Counted from the stretch's first letter, positions 1-6,713 are shown. The stretch: 9,124 nt of DNA from an uncultured Clostridia bacterium (GCA_937907055.1 CALCTW010000020.1:1-9124), one strand, 5' to 3'. Notes: generated by a model from the letters alone, not told the origin. Numbers and translations are program-made.

Positions 1-3000
1 AGCGGAAGGTATAGCGCGGCTCGGTCTCCTCTCCGTACAGGATCCCTGTCACCCGCTTGAACGCGTCATATTCATTGCGCACGGTGAAGCCGTTTCCATA
101 GGTCACGCTGCTGACAGTGCCGTAGTTCGGCCGCGAAGCGTCATTTTGGTATTCGGTTGTTGAAAGGTTCTGTGTGCCGACCGCGACTGTCGTCTGTCTG
201 CCAAGCGCGTCATATCCGAAATGATACACCACATCGTGCTGCGGATCTTCATCCGTGTTATGGCGCACCTCTGTCAGCCTGTCATTTACATCATAAGTAT
301 AATGGTTTTTGTATTCCTTTACAACATTTTCATTTGTAACATTTGTGCTGACTTCGGTCACTCTGCGCAATGTGTCATAGGTATAGTTCACCGTCTGTCC
401 GTTCGGGTCGGTCACGCTCTCTGTGGTGCCCTTGTCCGCATCCGTTACCGTGGTCACGCTCTTCCCGCGGGCATCTTGCTGTTCTGTCACATAGTTCCCG
501 TTTTCATCCCATGCGGTGGCTGTCTCGATGGTATCCGAAATAACGCCGTTGTGATCCCAGATCTCGGCGGTCAGGGGATTGCCATATTCATCATAGGTAT
601 AAGCAGCCTTCGTTCCCAGTGGTGAGATCATATTCACAAGCAGATGCTTCTTCCGCTGCGCTTCCGTCTCACCCCAGTGATACACCGTGCTTTCCGTTCT
701 GCCGGGCGCTTTATAGCGTGTCTGGTTATTCTGCTCATCATATTCGCTTGCCGCGCTTCGGCCATACAGGGTCTTCGCCGCTGTGCGGTTGCCCTTTTCA
801 TCATAGATATATTCCGTGCCGAACTGCTCCGGATACAGATACATACATCCGAAGTCCGCGTTGTTCATCTGGCTCTTATACTCTATGCAGAAGCGAATAT
901 GGTAGTAATCAAACGGCGCGACGACCTGCCCGCTGACAAACTGCCAGCTGCCCGTTTCATCATTCCAGTTGACAGTTCCACCGCTTACAAAATAGCTTTC
1001 GTTTTGACTGAACTGAACATTGATCCGGCAGCACACATACGGCTCACTGCCTTCCTTTTTGGCATAGGCTCTGGCCCAGCCGCCTGCTGTGAACACATCC
1101 CCCGCGTGACCATAGGCCCGGAACTGCTGATACACATAGATGGTTCTGCCGGGAAGACCATACAGACGCAGTGTTCTGCCTGTCATATGCTGCGGCGCTT
1201 CTGTTTCCGCCAGCGTGCCGGTTCCGAAGAACGATATGGGGTCATTGGCTTCCTTGCTCCACTTATCCGGGATCGTTCCCGTGCCCAGCGCGAAATCGCT
1301 GTTGTGCAGCAGATTATAGTGGTTGCAGGTCATGCCCGCTTCCAGCTGAACGCAATCAAACCACGCGCTGCCGGCTGCGGTACGTGCGATCAGCGAACAG
1401 GTCACGGTTCTTGTGCTGTTCAGCGTGAAGGAGACCGCGGTACGGGAAAACCCTGCCGCGGCATCCACCGGCGCGGGATCGCTTTCATACATAACGATCT
1501 CGTCTCCGTCCGGATAGCTGACAGCGATCACGGCTTCCGGGGCATTGGAGATCACATGGCAGCTGAGGGTATAGTCACCGGGCTCAAGAGTCACGATTTG
1601 CTGCAGTTTCAGCGTTTTTCCTGCCGTGATCGTCAGTTTTTCCGATACCGCGCCGTACAGCTTCTTTGCCTGATCTCTTGTTACGGTTCCCGTTCCGACC
1701 TGTGTCCAGTTGCTGCTGCCTTCTTCAAATGAACTGTCCTTCAGCAGATTGGTGACCACCTTTTCCATACGGGATACCCGGGTGGCATGGTTTCGCGGCA
1801 TACTCTCATTGGCTCCGCTCCGGTCATATTCCGCGTATCGCGCAAATCCCAGCTCATCATCCACACTGACGGTGTTTCCGTCATCATTGAAGTGATACCG
1901 CACGGTCTTTTCGCTGAAGGCATCCGTGACACACGTGATATGATTTTCATAGGTATACAGGGTGTTGCTGCCAAAGAGCGTTTCATCTCCGTTTGCCGCG
2001 CTGATTGTGACCTGTGTCACATCATGCGGCAATCCGCCTGTTACATCGAAGTTCGCATAGGTATATTCCGCCCTTGTACCATCCGGGGCCTGAGCGGCTG
2101 TCAGCAAACGGAACACGCCTGCCCGGTCATAGGTATAGATACTGTCCTTGCCATCCTCATGGGTAATGCCCGTCAGGCATCCATCCGTATAGGTAAAACG
2201 GGTGCAGGCATTTGCAGTCTGCCAGGGTGCGCGGATGGCGCTGAGCAGGTCATTTTCGTAATCAAATACTGTCACACGCCCGGCACCGTCCGTAACGGAC
2301 AGGATCTTCATCCCCTGCGCGGTAACCGTGATCTGATTTCCTTTCGCGTCCGTCAGGCTGCCAAGCAGGACCGGTCCTGTTGCGACAGCCGGAAAAGTCA
2401 TGATATTGTCGCCTTTATCCGTGATCGTGATCTGCGTTTCTTCCGCGTTCAGGGTAAGGCCGATCCCGTCTTCATCCTTATTGTCACTGCCGAAGGCGTG
2501 GGCGGTTCCGTCGCCGTCGGTATACCAATATACATTCTGCTGATCCTTATGCAGGGTCTGGTGCAGACTGCTGCGCCAACCATAGCCCATATAACAATCA
2601 TTGCTGTCCGCGTGACAGGCATTATAGTAATGCGTGACGGAAACAGGCAGTCGGCTGCCGGACATGAGTGTATCCGCATGCGCGAACACAAGATTGCCGC
2701 TGCACAGATTGACTGAGCCCTCTCCTGCACGGCTGACAGAACGCGTATCAAAATCCCAATAGCTTTCCAGTCCGGCCAAAGAGACATATTCCAGTTCAAA
2801 GTACGGCGCGGAGGATGATTCGGAGGAGGATAGACGAAGCGTATCATAAACGCTCTTCAAAGGCAAAAGCGCGATACCGTAATTTTCTCCGTGATACCAC
2901 TTGCGGGCAAGGTCGGTCACATCCACCCGTACCCAATTTCGCGTTTTATTCTTACAGGTCGTAAAGTCGATATTCAGTTTGCCCAGATGATCCTCAATGC

Positions 3001-3418
3001 CCGCGTAGGTGACCGTAGAAGGATTCCAGTCACAGAGGATCTCCTTCGCGTAGAAACGGATGTCTTTATCCGGCGCAACGGAGGGACGCAGATAGATATA
3101 AGCCTTTGTGATAAACTGATCCGACCCCAGCGAGGGAAGCGTATTCACCTTCAGCAGGGTATAACGGGTACCGTAGGAAGTATTATTGCACACCCAGTTT
3201 TCTGTCTGGCCGCTGTAATCCTGCGTGTAGTTCTTTCTGACATAGGTATCCACGATCCCGCTGCTGACAGGCGCGCTGAGCACAAGCGGCATCACGCCGG
3301 AGGAAGTCTCCGCTCCCTGCGTTCTGCTCACCGCACGGTATTTGTTCCCTCCGAGGTGATACGTATTGTATGTTTCGGTTTCTGTCATAAGATGCTGAAT
3401 GGTCATTCTGTCTTCCAT
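1..3418 (-). CDS. DNRLRE/RHS (YD-repeat) surface protein, C-terminal part beyond left edge
   Basis: The frame is open on the minus strand from ATG 3418 to the left edge (1,139 codons, no stop), so the C-terminus is missing. Visible domains in order: a DNRLRE-like beta domain (about residues 57-212, with VRVDVTDLARKWYHG); an RHS entry segment (about 235-310: GSVNLCSGNL, LPVSVTHYYN, GYGWRSSL); two carbohydrate-binding-like modules, each opening with NLL.(D/N)S.F (about 557-690 and 703-850); then YD repeats from about 868 (YIYDEKGNRT, AYTYDEYGNP, NYTYDTLRRV, HYTYDVNDRL, FGYDALGRQ). RHS proteins form hollow beta shells that often carry a C-terminal toxin or adhesive tip; that part is outside the window. 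No signal peptide is seen at this start. AAGGAG (3420-3425) is only 1 nt from ATG 3418 and 13 nt from the next in-frame ATG (3406), so the exact start is uncertain. Gln is written CAG or CAA; no TAG occurs in frame. It is probably co-transcribed with the secreted-protein gene 42 bp upstream. Confidence 0.9.
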   Translation of the reverse strand, partial: MEDRMTIQHLMTETETYNTYHLGGNKYRAVSRTQGAETSSGVMPLVLSAPVSSGIVDTYVRKNYTQDYSGQTENWVCNNTSYGTRYTLLKVNTLPSLGSDQFITKAYIYLRPSVAPDKDIRFYAKEILCDWNPSTVTYAGIEDHLGKLNIDFTTCKNKTRNWVRVDVTDLARKWYHGENYGIALLPLKSVYDTLRLSSSESSSAPYFELEYVSLAGLESYWDFDTRSVSRAGEGSVNLCSGNLVFAHADTLMSGSRLPVSVTHYYNACHADSNDCYMGYGWRSSLHQTLHKDQQNVYWYTDGDGTAHAFGSDNKDEDGIGLTLNAEETQITITDKGDNIMTFPAVATGPVLLGSLTDAKGNQITVTAQGMKILSVTDGAGRVTVFDYENDLLSAIRAPWQTANACTRFTYTDGCLTGITHEDGKDSIYTYDRAGVFRLLTAAQAPDGTRAEYTYANFDVTGGLPHDVTQVTISAANGDETLFGSNTLYTYENHITCVTDAFSEKTVRYHFNDDGNTVSVDDELGFARYAEYDRSGANESMPRNHATRVSRMEKVVTNLLKDSSFEEGSSNWTQVGTGTVTRDQAKKLYGAVSEKLTITAGKTLKLQQIVTLEPGDYTLSCHVISNAPEAVIAVSYPDGDEIVMYESDPAPVDAAAGFSRTAVSFTLNSTRTVTCSLIARTAAGSAWFDCVQLEAGMTCNHYNLLHNSDFALGTGTIPDKWSKEANDPISFFGTGTLAETEAPQHMTGRTLRLYGLPGRTIYVYQQFRAYGHAGDVFTAGGWARAYAKKEGSEPYVCCRINVQFSQNESYFVSGGTVNWNDETGSWQFVSGQVVAPFDYYHIRFCIEYKSQMNNADFGCMYLYPEQFGTEYIYDEKGNRTAAKTLYGRSAASEYDEQNNQTRYKAPGRTESTVYHWGETEAQRKKHLLVNMISPLGTKAAYTYDEYGNPLTAEIWDHNGVISDTIETATAWDENGNYVTEQQDARGKSVTTVTDADKGTTESVTDPNGQTVNYTYDTLRRVTEVSTNVTNENVVKEYKNHYTYDVNDRLTEVRHNTDEDPQHDVVYHFGYDALGRQTTVAVGTQNLSTTEYQNDASRPNYGTVSSVTYGNGFTVRNEYDAFKRVTGILYGEETEPRYTFR

Positions 3419-3460
3419 GCTCCTTTTCAGGGATAATGTTGCTTTTGATACCGGGCAGTG

Positions 3461-3850
3461 TTAAGGAACCCTGATTGTTGCGCTTGTTCCGCTTCCGTAC
3501 TGCGGCGCGGAATCCTCACTTGCATAATAGGAATAAGTATACGACACCCGATAGGTATGACCCGAGGTGGCAGAACAGCTCACGAGCATCTCATCTGAAC
3601 CATCCCCGGAAACCTGTGCTAAGGTCAACCATATTCCGGTGGGCGTGCGATGCTGCAATCTGACTGTGAAGGCGGCAGTTTCGCCGGGCTACAGAGCAGC
3701 AACTACGCCTCCGCGCACAACACCCCCGCTCTGCTCAATGCCGCAATGGATGCGCAGATCGAATAACCCCAAAGGATTCACCGACAACGCGGAAGCAGAG
3801 AACACAAAGAGAGAAGCAATGATCAATATGAACGCAATCCTTCGTTTCAT
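3461..3850 (-). CDS. small secreted beta-rich protein with one in-frame TAG (readthrough or recoded)
   Basis: This reads as a 129-residue protein if the TAG at 3691-3689 is translated, ending at TAA 3463-3461. It starts with a classical signal peptide (MKRR, then the hydrophobic stretch IAFILIIASLFVFSASA), followed by an extracellular domain with HCGIEQ, a central LxPGETAAFTVRLQ strand pair and HTYRVSYTYSYY near the end. I do not recognise a named family; it looks like a small Ig-like or beta-sandwich exoprotein. The TAG is residue 54, in AAL[TAG]PGET, where Gln would give the common LQPGE turn. Both halves share one frame with no frameshift. The start at 3850 is supported by a G-rich Shine-Dalgarno (AAGGGGG) 5 nt upstream. 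It lies between the anti-sigma gene and the RHS gene on the same strand, so it may be a partner or co-secreted accessory of the RHS protein. Without readthrough only a 53-residue stub would be made. Confidence 0.72.
3689..3691 (-). other. in-frame TAG codon in the secreted-protein gene (candidate Gln)
   Basis: The minus-strand codon TAG lies between CTG (Leu) and CCC (Pro). The reading frame continues 75 more codons to TAA and carries the conserved-looking PGETAAFTV and TYRVSY segments. Gln at this site gives LQPGET, a frequent motif in beta-sandwich exoproteins. This is one of three such codons in the window. Confidence 0.7.
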
Positions 3851-3854
3851 AAAA

Positions 3855-3902
3855 ACCCCCTTAAACACCTGTTCATGATATAGAACAAGGATAAGGGGAT
3901 TT
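3855..3902 (-). promoter_or_regulatory. terminator-like / Shine-Dalgarno-sequestering hairpin ahead of the secreted-protein gene
   Basis: Dyad arms CCCCTTA (3857-3863) and TAAGGGG (3892-3898) nest a second dyad, GTTC/GAAC (3871-3874 and 3883-3886). On a minus-strand transcript arriving from the anti-sigma gene the stem extends by A-U pairs and ends in GGGGGUUUUU directly before the AUG at 3850. It could therefore act as an intrinsic terminator or attenuator for the sigma/anti-sigma message. Because the 3' arm contains the AAGGGGG Shine-Dalgarno, it could also block translation of the secreted protein on readthrough RNA. The dyad is seen directly; the function is inferred. Confidence 0.5.
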
Positions 3903-3909
3903 TGTGACA
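3879..3909 (-). promoter_or_regulatory. candidate ECF-type promoter for the secreted-protein/RHS genes
   Basis: On the minus strand TGTCAC (3909-3904) is followed after 17 nt by GTTCTATA (3886-3879). Spacing and style fit an ECF -35/-10 pair, and the site lies just upstream of the first gene after the sigma/anti-sigma pair. A transcript from here would start inside the hairpin and lack its 5' arm, leaving the Shine-Dalgarno free. This is a weak motif call made from context; no second copy was found in front of the sigma gene. Confidence 0.3.
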
Positions 3910-3923
3910 CATAATTTGAAATT

Positions 3924-4697
3924 TTATCTGATAATTCTTCTGATATTGGCGGCGATCCGGAGGATCTCTTCTTTGGGGAGCATGAATGAATCGATCTCAA
4001 ACCATTTATCATCCGTGCTCCAGATCACAGAGATCCGCTGCAGATCGGTATCATCATAGAGGTACCACGCGGAGATGCCGTTGATCAGCACCTGCTCAAC
4101 ATTCGCGCCTTCCAGACCAAGGATGGTATTATCTCCCGTGCCCTTCTCAAAAAACCAGAAGCTCCGGCCCCGGTCATCGACATATTTGGCGAACTTGATC
4201 AGGCTACCGATCTTTTCAAGCGTCATTCCCTACGGGATATAAGACGGATACCATTCTCCCGGCCATGCTTCGGGCACAGAAAACGCAGCTTCCTTATCTT
4301 CAACAAAGCTGAAATAAGCGTCATTGTTCACAGTGTCGGTTACCATCAGGAGCTGCATAACCCTGGAACGGAACTGCGCTGAGGACGCCACAGCGATGGG
4401 CAGCGCGATCTCGGCGATGAGGATCAGACAAGCCACGAACTTGCCCGCATTCAGCAGCACGCGGCGGCAAACCATGGCGGAATGCTTTCTTTTTTCTCGT
4501 TTTCGGACGGCTTCCTCCTCGGAAAGCGCGCGCTGAAAAGCACTGTCCGCCGCGTGTTTTTCATCGGCTGTCAATTCCGGATCAGGTGCGCTCAGCATCT
4601 GTCCGATCTCAAGATCGGCCTTTCGCTCAAAAGCCAGGCGGATGATCAGATCCAGATACTGATCTTCGGCTGACTGCTTTTTCATATTCAGGCTCAT
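3924..4697 (-). CDS. membrane anti-sigma factor with DUF4367-like outer domain, one in-frame TAG
   Basis: This reads as 257 residues if the TAG at 4232-4230 is translated, ending in TAA. Residues 1-75 form a charged, helical cytoplasmic part rich in Glu/Lys/Arg, suited to holding the sigma factor. Residues about 80-105 are one transmembrane helix (LLNAGKFVACLILIAEIALPIA). The rest is extracytoplasmic and resembles the DUF4367 domain found in clostridial ECF anti-sigma proteins: W.P.YIP.GM at 148-158, then INGISAWYLYDD, ISVIWSTDDKWFEI and KEEILRIAANI at the end. The ATG at 4697 overlaps the sigma stop (ATGA), implying translational coupling. The TAG is residue 156, in YIP[TAG]GMTL, where relatives usually have a polar residue. 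Stopping there leaves the outer domain only 50 residues long, and a restart at ATG 4226 would make that domain in the cytoplasm. The cognate partner is almost certainly the adjacent sigma factor. Confidence 0.8.
4230..4232 (-). other. in-frame TAG codon in the anti-sigma gene (candidate Gln)
   Basis: The minus-strand codons run TAT ATC CCG TAG GGA ATG ACG. The frame stays open another 101 codons to TAA and encodes the rest of the outer domain. Gln gives YIPQGM. An ATG lies two codons downstream (4226), but no good ribosome binding site was seen for a restart. Confidence 0.7.
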
Positions 4698-5263
4698 ATC
4701 CCGTTTCTCCCGTAAACAGACTGTTTGATATATTTCCGCGCACGTTCCAGAATCTTTCTGATGTTTGCGGAGGAGGTGTTGTATATTGCCGCGATCTCTT
4801 CATATTCAAAGCCTTCTTCGATACGAAGGAACAGAATATCCTGTTCACGTGCCGGAAGGCTGTCGATGGCAGCCATCACATGATCCAGCGTTTCCTGCAG
4901 CAGCACCCTGTTTTCGGGAAGAAGCTGCTGCGCTTCGAGCGGCCATGTGACCGGAATGTGATCATCATCCAGAGAGACGGTCTTCTCTCTGTTCCGTTTT
5001 ATTCTCAGGTTGATACTCGTGTTTCTGACGACCGTTACGATATACGCGCGCAATTCATTGCGCTCCAGATCGCGGATCGTGGAAAAATGCTTCACCATCT
5101 CGTGGCAGGCTTCGGATACGATGTCATCCACATCCTCCCTGCTGCGGAAGTAATTCCACGCTACCTTATACATCAGGGAGCGGTGATCCATATAGATCTT
5201 TGTCATCAGCGCACGTTCATCATCAGACTCAATGGCCATTATGGCGGCAGGCAGTATCAGCAT
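4694..5263 (-). CDS. ECF-family RNA polymerase sigma factor
   Basis: This is a 189-residue sigma-70-family protein of the extracytoplasmic-function class, which directs RNA polymerase to a small set of promoters. Region 2 lies at about residues 18-92 (LMTKIYMDHRSLMYKVAWNY, then DVDDIVSEACHEMVKHF and ELRAYIVTVVRNTSINL). Region 4 lies at about 134-184 (DSLPAREQDILFLRIEEGFEYEEIAAIYN, then the recognition helix SSANIRKILERARKYIKQ). There is no region 3, as expected for ECF factors. The MLILPAAI opening resembles clostridial relatives. The start at 5263 is supported by GAGGTG (5274-5269) 5 nt upstream. The gene ends with TGA inside an ATGA overlap with the anti-sigma gene, which shows TGA acting as a stop here. 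It contains no in-frame TAG. Its likely targets are the secreted-protein and RHS genes directly downstream; that is inference from gene order. Confidence 0.92.
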   Translation of the reverse strand: MLILPAAIMAIESDDERALMTKIYMDHRSLMYKVAWNYFRSREDVDDIVSEACHEMVKHFSTIRDLERNELRAYIVTVVRNTSINLRIKRNREKTVSLDDDHIPVTWPLEAQQLLPENRVLLQETLDHVMAAIDSLPAREQDILFLRIEEGFEYEEIAAIYNTSSANIRKILERARKYIKQSVYGRNGI

Positions 5264-5303
5264 GATTGCACCTCATGATCGTGATGGTTTCAGGTTCGGT
5301 ATT

Positions 5304-5331
5304 ATTATACATGGTTTGCCGGAGAGCGCAA
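5304..5331 (-). promoter_or_regulatory. likely sigma-A promoter of the sigma/anti-sigma operon
   Basis: On the minus strand a perfect -10 TATAAT (5309-5304) lies 16 nt after a partial -35 TTGCGC (5331-5326), about 40 nt upstream of the sigma start. The -35 matches consensus only in TTG. Confidence 0.5.
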
Positions 5332-5343
5332 CAGATATCCGAA

Positions 5344-5383
5344 AATACAATATATTTGTGATAAGATTCAATGATTTTGTATT
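5344..5383. repeat. inverted repeat AATACAA/TTGTATT between divergent promoters
   Basis: Perfect 7-bp arms AATACAA (5344-5350) and TTGTATT (5377-5383) have centres 33 bp apart, about three helical turns. The right arm overlaps the -35 of the rightward consensus promoter. This position would suit an operator, but the region is AT-rich and short repeats are expected by chance. Confidence 0.3.
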
Positions 5384-5410
5384 GACAAGAGAAAATGATT
5401 CAAATATAAT
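5382..5410 (+). promoter_or_regulatory. perfect-consensus sigma-A promoter
   Basis: TTGACA (5382-5387), 17 nt, TATAAT (5405-5410): both hexamers match consensus exactly with optimal spacing. Transcription would start near 5417, giving a leader of about 70 nt before the ATG at 5486. It drives the DUF1492-like regulator gene. Confidence 0.88.
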
Positions 5411-5485
5411 GTTTACACGATCGGTGCAATTTTGAAATGATGAAGTACTGTTCGTGTGCAGAAGAAACAGAGAGTGGGTGAGAAA

Positions 5486-6115
5486 ATGGAGAACAGAACG
5501 AACAGAATGGGCAGGACAACGGCGCGGAAAAGCGCGCGGGACCTGAAAACGGAAGTAAAGGCAGACTGCCTGATCCGGCTGAGAGAGGCGCAGCGGGAAC
5601 GGGAGTGGCTGACCATGCAGCTGGAGATGCTGCGCGCGGCCTCGACAGATACGAGCGCGAAGATCACCTGCGCGCCGGGCGGCGGAGCACAGGACAAGCT
5701 GGGAAACCTGATGGCGCTGATAGACGAAACGGAGCGGAAGCTGAAGGCAATCGAGGCTGAGCGGCAGGAGCTGATCCGCACCACGATGCGGCTGATCGCC
5801 CGATTGCAGGACAGACGGATGCAGCGCGTGATGTGCGAAAAGACGGTGCTGAATAAGCCGCTGACCGAAATATGCGAATAGATGCACTTCTCCTACGGCT
5901 ATATCTCACGCCTGTACCGCGGCGGGCTGCAGCTGATCGCGGAAGCGGAAAAACAGGGGGCGGCAGGTGATGATCGGCTGAAAACGCGTGACGAACGACG
6001 GCTGAACACGAAAGAAACGACAGAGAAGAGAAAAATGGGAAGCGGAAAACACGAAAAAGGCGCTGAAAACCGCATTTGTTACAAAAATGTTAAATCAGTT
6101 CACTTCAGGTCATGA
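5486..6115 (+). CDS. DUF1492/sigma-like phage-type transcription regulator with one in-frame TAG
   Basis: This reads as 209 residues if the TAG at 5879-5881 is translated, ending in TGA. The N-terminal half is a charged coiled coil (AQREREWLTMQLEML, then DETERKLKAIEAERQELI). It is followed by the region-4-like helix-turn-helix typical of DUF1492/ArpU-type phage regulators: RLQDRRMQRVMCEKTVLNKPLTEICE, then TAG, then MHFSYGYISRLYRGGLQLIAE. The stop falls inside the helix-turn-helix, just before the recognition helix SYGYISRLYRGGL, so the truncated form should not bind DNA normally. The last 45 residues are Lys/Arg-rich and without recognisable fold. I chose ATG 5486 because GGTGA lies 4 nt upstream; a GTG at 5456 in the same frame is possible. 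An ATG directly follows the TAG (TAGATG), so restart could make the C-terminal piece separately. It stands alone without other phage genes, so it is a domesticated gene or a prophage relic. Confidence 0.7.
5879..5881 (+). other. in-frame TAG codon in the DUF1492-like gene (candidate Gln)
   Basis: The codons run TGC GAA TAG ATG CAC TTC. The frame continues through the recognition helix of the helix-turn-helix to TGA at 6113-6115. Gln gives EICEQMHFS, a normal sequence for this helix boundary, and a single C-to-T change in CAG would produce TAG. Confidence 0.72.
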
Positions 6116-6164
6116 AAGGTGACAGAAAGGTTCATAAAAGCGCGAAAAGGTCAGAAGATGTTCA

Positions 6165-6193
6165 TTGCAGGTCACATCAAACCGTGATACAGT
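6165..6193 (+). promoter_or_regulatory. possible extended -10 promoter for the small membrane protein gene
   Basis: TGATACAGT (6185-6193) fits an extended -10 (TGn-TAnnnT), with TTGCAG (6165-6170) 17 nt upstream of the hexamer. A small GGGC/GCCC hairpin with CGAA loop (6214-6225) follows in the leader. Both hexamers are imperfect. Confidence 0.3.
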
Positions 6194-6251
6194 ATAAATG
6201 TGAAAAACCCGCGGGGCCGAAGCCCTCCTGATGAAAAAGGAGATGCATGAA

Positions 6252-6542
6252 ATGGTGCAGCTTTTTGAAAGCATGATGATGATCGTATTCGGTCTTTCGT
6301 GGCCGGTGAATATCGCCAAATCCCTCCGCAGCAGGACGACGCTGGGTAAGAGCATCGGCTATGAATACATGGTGATGCTGGGATACACCTGCGGCGTGAT
6401 CGCCAAGCTGATCTCCTGGCAGGAGACCGGGACGCTGCCGTATTCGTTGATCTTCTACATTGTGGATATCGCGCTGGTCTCGACCGATGTGGTGATCTAC
6501 TACCGCAACCGGAGGATCGATAAAAAGCTGGGGCGGCTGTGA
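6252..6542 (+). CDS. small three-helix membrane protein, PQ-loop/SemiSWEET-like
   Basis: A 96-residue protein with three predicted transmembrane helices (about residues 4-20, 38-55 and 63-84) and a basic C-terminal tail (YYRNRRIDKKLG). The segment GLSWPVNIAKSLRSRTTLGKS resembles the helix 1 / loop pattern of PQ-loop half-transporters, with WP in the place of PQ followed by K/R-rich residues and GKS. The size and three-helix layout match SemiSWEET-type proteins, which work as dimers to move small solutes; no substrate can be read from sequence. The start at 6252 is chosen because AAGGAG (6237-6242) sits 9 nt upstream; in-frame ATGs at 6231 and 6243 would place this site inside the gene. It ends in TGA and is followed by an intrinsic terminator. 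It has no clear operon partner and no in-frame TAG. Confidence 0.75.
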   Translation: MVQLFESMMMIVFGLSWPVNIAKSLRSRTTLGKSIGYEYMVMLGYTCGVIAKLISWQETGTLPYSLIFYIVDIALVSTDVVIYYRNRRIDKKLGRL

Positions 6543-6644
6543 GAGAAACGGAGAAGGGATACGCGGATGCCCTCTCCCCTGCCGATGACACACAACCACG
6601 ACAACACCACGCAACACCCGATGAAATAAACACGCATGAAGCAT

Positions 6645-6671
6645 AAAAGCCGGCAAGAACGCCGGCTTTTT
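6645..6671 (+). terminator. intrinsic terminator after the small membrane protein gene
   Basis: A perfect 10-bp stem AAAAGCCGGC (6645-6654) / GCCGGCTTTT (6661-6670), 6-nt loop, ending in a run of five T. The A-run on the opposite side also lets it work for minus-strand transcripts. Confidence 0.9.
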
Positions 6672-6713
6672 GCGTGGAGAGGCTCCGCGGAGGATCCGCT
6701 TCAAAAACAGGCG

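Noticed and set aside
644..3436. Several long plus-strand open frames (644-1732, 1787-2716, 2891-3436)
   Set aside because: They are the antisense of the RHS gene; their translations have no recognisable domain, while the minus frame shows clear DNRLRE, RHS and YD-repeat motifs without a stop.
3689..5881. TAG as pyrrolysine
   Set aside because: Pyrrolysine is mostly confined to methylamine methyltransferases and a few others. These are regulatory and exported proteins, no pyl genes are in view, and the sequence contexts favour Gln.
4694..6542. TGA as a recoded codon
   Set aside because: TGA ends the sigma gene in a classic ATGA overlap and ends the small membrane protein right before a terminator, so it works as a stop here.
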